Part shown: positions 1-6,384 of the stretch, in pieces | Layout of the letters: each line of letters begins with the position of its first letter | Numbering within the stretch: position 1 is the first letter of the stretch | Assembly (NCBI GenBank): GCA_016763895.1 | Contig: JAESSV010000002.1 | Location: 1 to 7,768, forward strand | DNA length: 7,768 bases | From: Magnetovibrio sp. | Lineage (GTDB): Bacteria > Pseudomonadota > Alphaproteobacteria > Rhodospirillales > Magnetovibrionaceae | Direction of reading: 5' to 3' | Program-made: the position numbers and the translations under genes | The notes under the pieces: generated by a model | The model's database searches: none | Told to the model about the DNA's origin: nothing | What the model saw: the letters and a program-made list of their open reading frames with translations, nothing else

Positions 1-1289
1 CAGCCGCAGCCTTTGCGGCGATGACGCCTGCTAAGGTTCAAGAACTTTCCGGCGTCAGCGAAGCTCAACTGAATAAAATTGCCGATACCTTGATGAGCAA
101 CAGCCCATCCTTGGTGCTGGCAAATGCAAGCCATGGCGCGGCGCAAGCCGCTCAGGTCTTGAACCTCATGTTGGGCAACGTTGGCCAAACCATTACACCA
201 GGCTCTACGCTTGCTGCGAACGGTTTGGCTCCGGTCACCGGCTCGAGCAAAGATTTGGTCGCCTTCGCGGCGGATGCCAATGCTGGTAAAATTGGTGCTG
301 CCTTTATCACCGGCACAAACCCAACATTCCTAGCGCCTAAGGGCCTGGATATGGCGGCGGCGTTGTCAAAGGTTGGTTTTAAGGTTGCCATCGCAGATTT
401 CGCGGATGAAACCACCAAGTCTTGTGATGTTGTCTTGCCGATGTCGAGCCCGTTGGAATCTTGGGGCACGCATGTTCCCGTCAATGGCGGATCGGCGGGT
501 CTGGTTAACATTCAACAGCCACTTATGGAAAACGTCTACCCCAACACACGGGGCCTCGGTGATATTCTCTTGTCTGTTGGCCAAGGCGCTGGCGTTCAAG
601 ATTTGGACGCCTTTGAAGACTATTACGGCTACCTTCGGACCGCAGTCAGTGCCTTGATGGGCTCTGACGTGGAAGGCGACTGGAGCAAGGCTCTCCAAGC
701 GGGGTCCGTGGTTACGGATTCTGTTGCCGGGTCCTTTACCTCTGGTGGCGATGTGGCCCTAAGCTTCAGCGAACCGGCTAAGGCTGGCACGTTGACCCTC
801 ATCACCTCGGCCCGTCAGGCCTTGTTTGATGGTCGTCATGCGAATTTGCCTTGGATGCAAGAAGCACCCGATCAAATCACCAAGACGGTTTGGGACACTT
901 GTGCTGAAATCCATCCGATCACAGCGGCCAAACTGGGCGTTAAAAATGATGACGTTGTGTCCATCAACACGGCCAACGGGGCTTTGACCACCCGCATCTT
1001 TACGTACAAAGGCATCCATCAAGATGCCGTTAACGTGGCGATGGGTCGCGGGCATACCGATTATGGGCTTTATGCCGAAAACGGCGTCAACCCGCTCACC
1101 ATCATGGATGCCTCGCCGGGAGATCGCGAAACAACCGAGCTTCTAACCTCAAGGATTGCAGCAACCGTTACACCAACAGGTGAAAATCGGTATTTGGTGC
1201 GTTCTATGGACGTTGACAGTCAACACGGACGCAAACTTATTGCGACCATCACCGCGGAACACTTTAACCGCAAACAGGGGGGTGCTTAA
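1..1289 (+). CDS. actB1: ACIII subunit ActB1, molybdopterin-oxidoreductase-like, C-terminal part (5' cut by window)
   Basis: This is the C-terminal 428 or so residues of the large periplasmic subunit of Alternative Complex III. The frame is open to the window edge (codons begin at base 3), so the ATG at 21 is internal. The visible part shows the late catalytic-domain pattern of molybdopterin oxidoreductases, with the DETTKSCDVVLP and LESWGTH stretch near 405-473. A molydopterin-dinucleotide-binding type C-terminal domain follows from about 789, including IHPITAAKLGV and MGRGHTDYG (about 1041-1067). In ACIII this fold is known to have lost the molybdenum cofactor and acts as a scaffold; the fragment cannot prove that here. 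The related Qrc complex has a similar subunit, but actD, actE and actF downstream point to ACIII. In many ACIII operons ActB is one long protein that continues into the iron-sulfur domain. Here a TAA ends it 2 nt before the next gene. A Tat signal, if present, would be upstream of the window. Confidence 0.9.
   Translation, partial: AAAFAAMTPAKVQELSGVSEAQLNKIADTLMSNSPSLVLANASHGAAQAAQVLNLMLGNVGQTITPGSTLAANGLAPVTGSSKDLVAFAADANAGKIGAAFITGTNPTFLAPKGLDMAAALSKVGFKVAIADFADETTKSCDVVLPMSSPLESWGTHVPVNGGSAGLVNIQQPLMENVYPNTRGLGDILLSVGQGAGVQDLDAFEDYYGYLRTAVSALMGSDVEGDWSKALQAGSVVTDSVAGSFTSGGDVALSFSEPAKAGTLTLITSARQALFDGRHANLPWMQEAPDQITKTVWDTCAEIHPITAAKLGVKNDDVVSINTANGALTTRIFTYKGIHQDAVNVAMGRGHTDYGLYAENGVNPLTIMDASPGDRETTELLTSRIAATVTPTGENRYLVRSMDVDSQHGRKLIATITAEHFNRKQGGA
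1276..1282 (+). promoter_or_regulatory. Ribosome binding site of actB2
   Basis: The purine run AGGGGGG lies inside the last codons of actB1, 9 nt before the ATG at 1292. It supports independent initiation of the iron-sulfur subunit, and so a genuine split of ActB rather than a sequencing frameshift. Confidence 0.6.
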
Positions 1290-1291
1290 TT

Positions 1292-2143
1292 ATGCCTTCA
1301 CTTCTCGGTAATATATTTAAAAGCTGGTCCGACTACTCAAAAGGTAATGAGGAAGGCGGTTTCCACAAATATGAACACATGTATGCCATGGCCATCGATT
1401 TGAACAAGTGCACGGGTTGCAATGCTTGTTCTACGGCCTGTTATGCGGAAAACAACCTGGCTTGGGTTGGCGAAGAACGGTTTGGCGCACGTCAAGCGAT
1501 GAACTGGATGCGCGTTGAGCGTTACTTCGACGAGCCCAATATCGGCAATGAAACAAGCGATAGCTTGGATCACGGGGCTTCGTTCTTGCCCATGATGTGT
1601 CAGCACTGTAGCGCTGCACCTTGTGAGCCGGTTTGCCCCGTTGCGGCGACCTATCACACGGTTGATGGTTTGAATGCTCAAATCTATAACCGTTGCATCG
1701 GTTCACGCTATTGTGCCAACAACTGTCCGATCCGGGTGCGGAACTTTAACTTCTATGACAATGCCCAAACGGCTTGGCCCGCTCCGATGGACCAAGGCTT
1801 GAACCCGGACATTACTGTTCGGTCCAAGGGTGTCATGGAAAAGTGCACCTTCTGTATTCAACGTATTCGCGGGGCTAGCGATACAGCGAAACGCGAAGGC
1901 CGCGAAATTCAAGACGGTGATATTCAAACCGCTTGTCAGCAAACGTGTCCGACGTCGGCGATCACCTTCGGTGATTTGCTTGATGAAACCAGCAAAATTT
2001 CTAAAGCCTGGAAACGTCAACAAGTTGAATTGGGTGTGTATAAACAAAATAAAGAAAACCCAGAAATGCGCGGCTATCGCGTATACGAGGAATTGAACAT
2101 TGATACCAAAGTTCTCTACCTTGAACGGGTGAGGGAGGTCTAA
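1292..2143 (+). CDS. actB2: ACIII iron-sulfur subunit ActB2 (three [4Fe-4S], one [3Fe-4S])
   Basis: This 283-residue ferredoxin-type subunit should carry electrons between the quinol site of ActC and the cytochrome subunits. It has exactly 15 cysteines in four groups: C40/C43/C46/C50, C103/C106/C111/C115, C135/C141/C145 and C185/C188/C215/C219. The third group reads CIGSRYCANNC, where Ser138 stands where a fourth Cys would be. That pattern fits three [4Fe-4S] clusters and one [3Fe-4S] cluster, the set known for ACIII. It matches the C-terminal half of fused ActB proteins, and residues 1-30 look like the linker that joins the two halves. No signal peptide is visible, so export probably depends on binding to ActB1 and its Tat signal (inference). 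The start at 1292 is 2 nt after the actB1 stop and has a good Shine-Dalgarno sequence. DMSO-reductase or polysulfide-reductase B subunits are the nearest alternatives; the neighbours decide for ACIII. Confidence 0.93.
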   Translation: MPSLLGNIFKSWSDYSKGNEEGGFHKYEHMYAMAIDLNKCTGCNACSTACYAENNLAWVGEERFGARQAMNWMRVERYFDEPNIGNETSDSLDHGASFLPMMCQHCSAAPCEPVCPVAATYHTVDGLNAQIYNRCIGSRYCANNCPIRVRNFNFYDNAQTAWPAPMDQGLNPDITVRSKGVMEKCTFCIQRIRGASDTAKREGREIQDGDIQTACQQTCPTSAITFGDLLDETSKISKAWKRQQVELGVYKQNKENPEMRGYRVYEELNIDTKVLYLERVREV

Positions 2144-2146
2144 GTC

Positions 2147-3583
2147 ATGAGCGAACAAGAGCATCTGACCCACGAGCAGACCAGAGATATCGATGAAAAC
2201 ATTGCTTGGGCAAAGATCAACAAAGACGTTCTAAAGTCTATGGAAAACCCCCGTGCCGGCTATTGGGTCGCGTTGGTGGGGTGCATGTTGTTATTTAGCG
2301 TGATGATTTTTGCCGAAGTTTGGCAATATAATTACGGTATGGGCGACGCCCTTTTGAACACGTCTCACATGTGGGATTTATACATCTCTACATTTGTGTT
2401 CTGGATCGGCATGAGCCACTCTGGCACCTTATTGTCTGCTATTTTGCACCTTGTGCACGCAGACTGGCGCAAACCGATTTATCGATTTGCCGAAGCCATG
2501 ACAACGTTCTCCTTGATGACCGCCGGTATTTTCCCGGTTATTCACTTGGGCAGAGTTTGGAACTTTTATTGGGTTATGCCTTACATGTCCGATCGGGGCA
2601 TTTGGCCAAACTTCCGTTCACCTTTGATCTGGGATGCGTTCGCGATTACGTCTTACCTGACCAGTTCTGTATTGTTCTTGTACATCGGCATGATCCCTGA
2701 TCTGGCCATTTGTCGCGATAGTGCAACCGGGTGGCGGAAAACATTGTACACGTTCATGTCCTTGGGCTGGCGTGGCGATGATGCCCAATGGCGTAACTTC
2801 CGCTTTACATATTTGATGATTGCTTGCTTCTTGATTCCCTTGGCTGTGTCTGTGCACTCCATTGTGGCGATGGACTTTGCCATGGCGTTGATGCCAGGCT
2901 GGCACGTAACATCGTTCCCGCCATACTTTGTGGCTGGTGCTTTGTATTCCGGTTGTGCGGCGATTATTTCCTTGTTCATTGCCTTGCGTTATTTCTTCAA
3001 GTTTGAAGAATACATGACCATGCCGATTTTGGATAAGGTCTGCAAACTGACCTTTGTCATTGCCATGTTCTGGACTTACCTCAACTTAATTGAATTCGCA
3101 TCCGTCTGGTACGGCCATGACGTTCCTGCGAAAGAAGTTTTGTTGGCGAAGGCTTTTGGTCCTTATTCTCCGTTCTTCTGGTCGATGGTGGTGTTTGGTT
3201 CTGTCTTGCCGTTCTCACTGCTCAGCAAGTGCGTGCGCCGCAACATGAAAATCATGATGACCGTGTCTTTGTTGTTGAACGTTGGCATGTTTTTGGAACG
3301 TTGGATGATCGTTACACCAACCTTGTCTTTGGGTTACCATCCACAAGCGTTTAACGTGATGTGGCCGGGTTGGGTTGAATGGGCCATGGTCGGAGGCAGC
3401 TTTGGCTGGTTCGGCATGTTGTTCCTGATCTTTGTTAAAGTTTTCCCATGTGTGTCCATGTACGAAGTTAAGGAAATGGTCTATCACCGCAAACGTCACG
3501 CTGAAGCTGATGAAGATGCGATGATCGTTCTCCACACCGGCGTACCTGGACCTAAAAAATCTCAAGAAACGGGAGGGGCGTAG
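2147..3583 (+). CDS. actC: ACIII membrane subunit ActC, NrfD/PsrC-like quinol-binding protein
   Basis: This 478-residue integral membrane protein of the NrfD/PsrC family should hold the quinol oxidation site of ACIII. I see about ten hydrophobic segments, near residues 40-60, 78-100, 113-135, 160-182, 219-242, 258-282, 298-320, 341-360, 368-388 and 410-432, the count known for ActC. Likely functional residues are His133 in FPVIHLGR and Asp163 in SPLIWD, which sit where family structures place the quinol pocket. A second signature is D243 to H253 (DF-M-L-PGWH), shared with ActF. The first 35 residues are hydrophilic and charged, and the tail is hydrophilic. The start has a GAGGGAGG site at 2131-2138 and lies 3 nt after the actB2 stop. 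Simpler NrfD proteins are shorter (roughly 300-400 residues), and the DUF3341 gene next door identifies this one as ACIII. Confidence 0.93.
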   Translation: MSEQEHLTHEQTRDIDENIAWAKINKDVLKSMENPRAGYWVALVGCMLLFSVMIFAEVWQYNYGMGDALLNTSHMWDLYISTFVFWIGMSHSGTLLSAILHLVHADWRKPIYRFAEAMTTFSLMTAGIFPVIHLGRVWNFYWVMPYMSDRGIWPNFRSPLIWDAFAITSYLTSSVLFLYIGMIPDLAICRDSATGWRKTLYTFMSLGWRGDDAQWRNFRFTYLMIACFLIPLAVSVHSIVAMDFAMALMPGWHVTSFPPYFVAGALYSGCAAIISLFIALRYFFKFEEYMTMPILDKVCKLTFVIAMFWTYLNLIEFASVWYGHDVPAKEVLLAKAFGPYSPFFWSMVVFGSVLPFSLLSKCVRRNMKIMMTVSLLLNVGMFLERWMIVTPTLSLGYHPQAFNVMWPGWVEWAMVGGSFGWFGMLFLIFVKVFPCVSMYEVKEMVYHRKRHAEADEDAMIVLHTGVPGPKKSQETGGA

Positions 3584-3584
3584 T

Positions 3585-4139
3585 ATGTCAGGTTCGACAA
3601 CAACATCCATTCGCAAAACAAAACGGGTTTTGGGTCTGTTCAGTGACTTTGATCAAGCTTTCAATGTCATCACGGACATCAAACACTACAAGGTACCGGG
3701 CATCTCTGTTGATGACGTAACCTTGAAGTCACCCATCGAACATCCTGAAATCGAAGAGGTTTTGGGCGAACGTAAATGCCATGTGCCGAAGTTCTCTTTT
3801 GTGGGGGGACTGGTGGGCTTTTGCTTTACCTTTCTTTTCCTTGCCAGTGCACAAGCAAACTTTCTGGCCCAACCGCAAGGGGGCAAGCCTGTGATCACAA
3901 TTCCGTCAAACATTGTTTTGGCTTATGAAATGTTGATCTTGTTTGGTGTGCTTTCCACGCTGACCGGTTTCGTCCTTGGTGCTCGCCTTATGCGCAAGCC
4001 CAAAGGTCTGTACGATACGGCGATTACGGTTGATCAAATTGGTATTGTGGTTGAGGTTTCAGACGATGAAATTCAACCTCTTAAAGCGGCCTTCAAGATG
4101 CATAACGTTCTTGAAGTTCATGAGGAGTCCTTAACATGA
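3585..4139 (+). CDS. actD: ACIII subunit ActD, DUF3341 family
   Basis: This 184-residue DUF3341 protein is a small membrane subunit characteristic of Alternative Complex III. It has a soluble N-terminal domain beginning RVLGLFSDFDQAF, with the PGISVDDV stretch near residues 38-45. Two transmembrane segments follow, at about 70-92 and 110-133, with the family's GGKP motif (99-102) in the loop between them. The C-terminal soluble part (about 140-184) contains the DEIQPLKAAF helix. Its biochemical role is not established; in known structures it packs beside ActC and carries no redox centre. The start at 3585 has GGGAGGGG at 3571-3578 and lies 1 nt after the actC stop. The end overlaps actE by ATGA, suggesting translational coupling. 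DUF3341 is close to diagnostic for ACIII and its close relatives. Confidence 0.92.
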   Translation: MSGSTTTSIRKTKRVLGLFSDFDQAFNVITDIKHYKVPGISVDDVTLKSPIEHPEIEEVLGERKCHVPKFSFVGGLVGFCFTFLFLASAQANFLAQPQGGKPVITIPSNIVLAYEMLILFGVLSTLTGFVLGARLMRKPKGLYDTAITVDQIGIVVEVSDDEIQPLKAAFKMHNVLEVHEESLT

Positions 4140-4723
4140 AGCGTTTAAAGACACCCATGCTTCGCGTTGCCGCATGTGCGGCCATAGCGTTCGGTGTTGT
4201 ATCCATCAATGCGGACCAGGCTTATGCCTTTCCGTGGTCCACGGATATGATGAACCAACCCTCCATCAAACCACAAGAACAGATCAAACCGTTTCCAAAA
4301 CGCTCTGTTCCGGTGGGGGGGATTCCTTCTCAGCAGTGGGCCGACCGGGATGCGACAGAAGATCTGAAAAATCCATTTCCAGCCGATGCCGCATCTTTGA
4401 AAAAAGGTAAAATGCTGTTCACCATCTATTGCACCGCATGCCATGGCATGACAGGTCGCGCGGAAAGCGAAGTTGCTGCCCGTGGCATGCCAGCCACCGA
4501 CTTGACGGACGATGATGTTCAAATCGATACCACCGAAGGCTGGATTTTCGGAACCATCACGTTTGGGTCCGCTATCATGCCTCCGTATGGACGCGCAGGC
4601 GATGAAAATGGCGAACTTCGGGGTTCAAACGATCTTAGCGTTGCAGAACGCTGGCACGTTGTGAACTATGTGAAACACCAGCTTAAGGCCGATGCAATTG
4701 CTGCCGGCCCGCTGCCAGAATAG
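4136..4723 (+). CDS. actE: ACIII monohaem cytochrome c subunit ActE
   Basis: This 195-residue periplasmic cytochrome c should pass electrons out of ACIII to a soluble carrier or an oxidase. One haem-binding motif is present, CTACH at residues 99-103, with His103 as the proximal ligand. The likely distal ligand is Met148 in the GSAIMPPYG segment, and the ERWHVVNYV helix near 171-179 closes the class I cytochrome fold. The N-terminus is a Sec signal: MKRLK, a hydrophobic core at about 11-24, then DQAYA with probable cleavage after Ala31. The only early cysteine is Cys14, which has no hydrophobic stretch before it and so is not a credible lipobox. The segment after cleavage (FPWSTDMMNQPSIKP) is the ActE-type leader that precedes the haem domain. 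The start overlaps actD by 4 nt and has GAGGAG at 4122-4127. Confidence 0.92.
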   Translation: MKRLKTPMLRVAACAAIAFGVVSINADQAYAFPWSTDMMNQPSIKPQEQIKPFPKRSVPVGGIPSQQWADRDATEDLKNPFPADAASLKKGKMLFTIYCTACHGMTGRAESEVAARGMPATDLTDDDVQIDTTEGWIFGTITFGSAIMPPYGRAGDENGELRGSNDLSVAERWHVVNYVKHQLKADAIAAGPLPE

Positions 4724-4728
4724 GGGGA
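4722..4728 (+). promoter_or_regulatory. Ribosome binding site fixing the actF start
   Basis: AGGGGGA lies 6 nt before the ATG at 4735 and begins within the actE stop codon. This good spacing supports 4735 as the true start and argues against a longer actF reading back into actE. Confidence 0.6.
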
Positions 4729-4734
4729 CTAACC

Positions 4735-5793
4735 ATGAACGATTTTGGTAGCTGGTCCATTGTGACCACAAACTTCCTCGTCATACTTTATATTGCGATG
4801 AGTGGCGCCATGTTTCCAACGGTTTTGCATCTGTGTGGTGCAAAGCGTTGGCGCGCACAAGTCGGATTTTTATCCGGGACTTGCACGGCTTTGTTCCCGG
4901 TTGCGGGTTTGTTGTTGGCGGTGTTGCTGTTCAATGGCGAAATGACCTTTCCGTGGCTTGCCGCAGAACACAGCGGCAGCCCAGATGCGGGTCACATGAG
5001 CGGTTGGTATAATTACACCTTCTTGGTCACCCGTGAAATTGTCGGTTTCTTGATGATGTCGGGCCTCAGCATTGCTCTGATCCGCCGTCAGTATCTGTGC
5101 CAAGCAGACCCGGACAAATATCCGCTGTCACGCTTTAATGCCTTGGTTATCTTGATGCCATTCGCCTTCATTCTTTATGGCACCATGATTGCGTGGGACT
5201 TTGAAATGACCCTGCAACCGGGTTGGCATTCAGCATCTTATGGCGCTTACCAGTTCCAAAGTGCATTCCACGGTTTCTTGGGCTTCTTTGTTATATTGCT
5301 CTATTTCCTGGACCGTTCCAACAAACTGAGCCGCCGCTTTGATCCACAAGTCTTTAATCACATGGCACAGTTCATTTTGGCCATGAGTATCTTGTGGGTT
5401 TACCTGTACTTCACCCAATACCTGGTGATGTGGTATGGCCGTTTACCCGTGGATATGGAACGTTACTGGCGCATGATTGACGAAGGTTACATGTTTATTG
5501 GGGCGTTGTTCCTGATCTTGAAATTCGTGATCCCGTTCGTCACGTTCTTGTTCAAGTACAATCGTCACAATCCAGCAATCATCATGTTGGTGGGGTTCTC
5601 GGTCATCTTGGGCACATGGATTGAACGCTTTGTGTGGATTTCAGGATCCGTCTCAAGCGATCAATACCACATTCCGTTGTCCAACAGCTTTGACATTGCC
5701 GTGACCGTGGTCACCATAGGTCTCAGCTGGCTGGCGATTGGCTGGGCATTGATGAATTGGTGGTTGGTGCGCGGAAGCGAAGTCAAGAGCTAA
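4735..5793 (+). CDS. actF: ACIII second NrfD-like membrane subunit ActF
   Basis: This 352-residue polytopic membrane protein is a paralogue of ActC and the last gene of the operon. ActF is thought to support the membrane domain and possibly proton movement; it is not thought to be the main quinol site. I count nine hydrophobic segments, near residues 10-30, 44-67, 93-116, 134-156, 171-192, 208-232, 250-273, 280-300 and 318-345. Family members usually have ten and are somewhat longer, so the first helix appears to be missing. Kinship with ActC is visible directly: DF-M-L-PGWH (D155 to H165), WYG at 233-235 and ER at 297-298 recur in ActC with almost the same spacing. SAFHGFLG and the FTQYLVMWYGRLP segment are typical of ActF. 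A terminator begins 25 nt after the stop. Confidence 0.9.
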   Translation: MNDFGSWSIVTTNFLVILYIAMSGAMFPTVLHLCGAKRWRAQVGFLSGTCTALFPVAGLLLAVLLFNGEMTFPWLAAEHSGSPDAGHMSGWYNYTFLVTREIVGFLMMSGLSIALIRRQYLCQADPDKYPLSRFNALVILMPFAFILYGTMIAWDFEMTLQPGWHSASYGAYQFQSAFHGFLGFFVILLYFLDRSNKLSRRFDPQVFNHMAQFILAMSILWVYLYFTQYLVMWYGRLPVDMERYWRMIDEGYMFIGALFLILKFVIPFVTFLFKYNRHNPAIIMLVGFSVILGTWIERFVWISGSVSSDQYHIPLSNSFDIAVTVVTIGLSWLAIGWALMNWWLVRGSEVKS

Positions 5794-5818
5794 ACAAATT
5801 GCTTCCTTGGGGAGCCAT

Positions 5819-5854
5819 AAAAAAGGAGGAACCTCATCGGTTCCTCCTTTTTTT
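5819..5854. terminator. Bidirectional intrinsic terminator between convergent operons
   Basis: A perfect 15-bp inverted repeat (5819-5833 and 5839-5853) encloses the 5-nt loop TCATC. The GC-rich core is GGAGGAACC paired with GGTTCCTCC. On the + strand it ends in seven T (5848-5854). On the - strand the six A at 5819-5824 become the T-tract. It lies 25 nt after the actF stop and 41 nt after the trmL stop, so it can end both operons. The rest of the 102-nt gap shows only weak AT-rich repeats. Confidence 0.92.
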
Positions 5855-5895
5855 ATGCTCAAACCATAACCATAATTTGGCCCACAATTTGGCAA

Positions 5896-6384
5896 TTATG
5901 ATTTGGGAAATTGAGAAACTTGGCGAAGAGCCTCACCCAAAACCATAACGGCCGCTACCGCCATATTCAACGAACGCATATCGGGGACCATGGGCACGGT
6001 GATGCGGGCATCTACGCATTTGTGCACCGTTTCGGGCACACCCGAACCTTCATTGCCAAGCAACAATACGTCGTTTTCGTGAAAGCTGAATTCAGTGTAG
6101 GGTACGGCTCCTTTGGTGGTCAGCAACACCAGCCGCCGTCCGTCTTGCGTTTGGCGCACAGCTTGAAAATCATCCCAATCGTTGTGGCGTACGACTGTGG
6201 CTAAATCCGAATAGTCCATGCCCGCGCGTTTGAGATGCTTGTCGGAAAAAACAAACCCGCACGGTTCAACAATATCCACACCCAAATTCAAGCACGCCGC
6301 CGTGCGGAGCAAGGTGCCCGTATTTTGGGGGATTTCTGGCTGGTATAAGGCCAACCTCACAGCCCCACTTAGGACCCCGCTCAT
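5896..6384 (-). CDS. trmL: tRNA (cytidine(34)-2'-O)-methyltransferase TrmL, SPOUT family
   Basis: This SPOUT-class methyltransferase uses S-adenosylmethionine to 2'-O-methylate the wobble base 34 of leucine tRNAs. All three family motifs are present: PEIPQNTGTLLR at residues 16-27, LLLGNEGSGVP at 107-117, and the SAM-knot segment from VPMVPDMRSLNMA at 130. The full length of 162 residues is close to the 157 I recall for E. coli TrmL. The ATG at 6384 overlaps the aldolase stop as ATGA, which suggests coupled translation, and I see no clear Shine-Dalgarno sequence before it. An in-frame GTG at 6360 would give an N-terminus closer to E. coli TrmL, but its GGGG is only 2 nt away, so the ATG is preferred. 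TrmJ and TrmH are larger and differ in motif 2. Confidence 0.92.
   Translation of the reverse strand: MSGVLSGAVRLALYQPEIPQNTGTLLRTAACLNLGVDIVEPCGFVFSDKHLKRAGMDYSDLATVVRHNDWDDFQAVRQTQDGRRLVLLTTKGAVPYTEFSFHENDVLLLGNEGSGVPETVHKCVDARITVPMVPDMRSLNMAVAAVMVLGEALRQVSQFPKS

Noticed and set aside
366..698. Open frames on the minus strand opposite actB1 (also 152-511 and 1703-2173).
   Set aside because: They are antisense shadows of well-supported genes, with low-complexity, His/Arg-rich translations and no recognisable domain.
1..3583. The Mo-like, iron-sulfur and NrfD gene order could be a polysulfide reductase, a DMSO-type reductase or the Qrc complex.
   Set aside because: Those systems lack the DUF3341 subunit, the monohaem ActE and a second NrfD-like ActF, all of which follow here.
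5820..5830. AAAAAGGAGGA looks like a near-perfect Shine-Dalgarno sequence on the + strand.
   Set aside because: No start codon follows at a useful distance, and the sequence is the left arm of the terminator hairpin.
5871..5900. CATAATT and AATTATG form an inverted repeat with a 16-nt loop between the terminator and the end of trmL.
   Set aside because: Only 7 AT-rich pairs with no extension; this is expected by chance in AT-rich gap sequence.
5861..5949. AAACCATAAC occurs twice, at 5861-5870 and 5940-5949.
   Set aside because: The second copy lies inside the trmL coding region, and a single 10-mer repeat with no third copy is probably chance.
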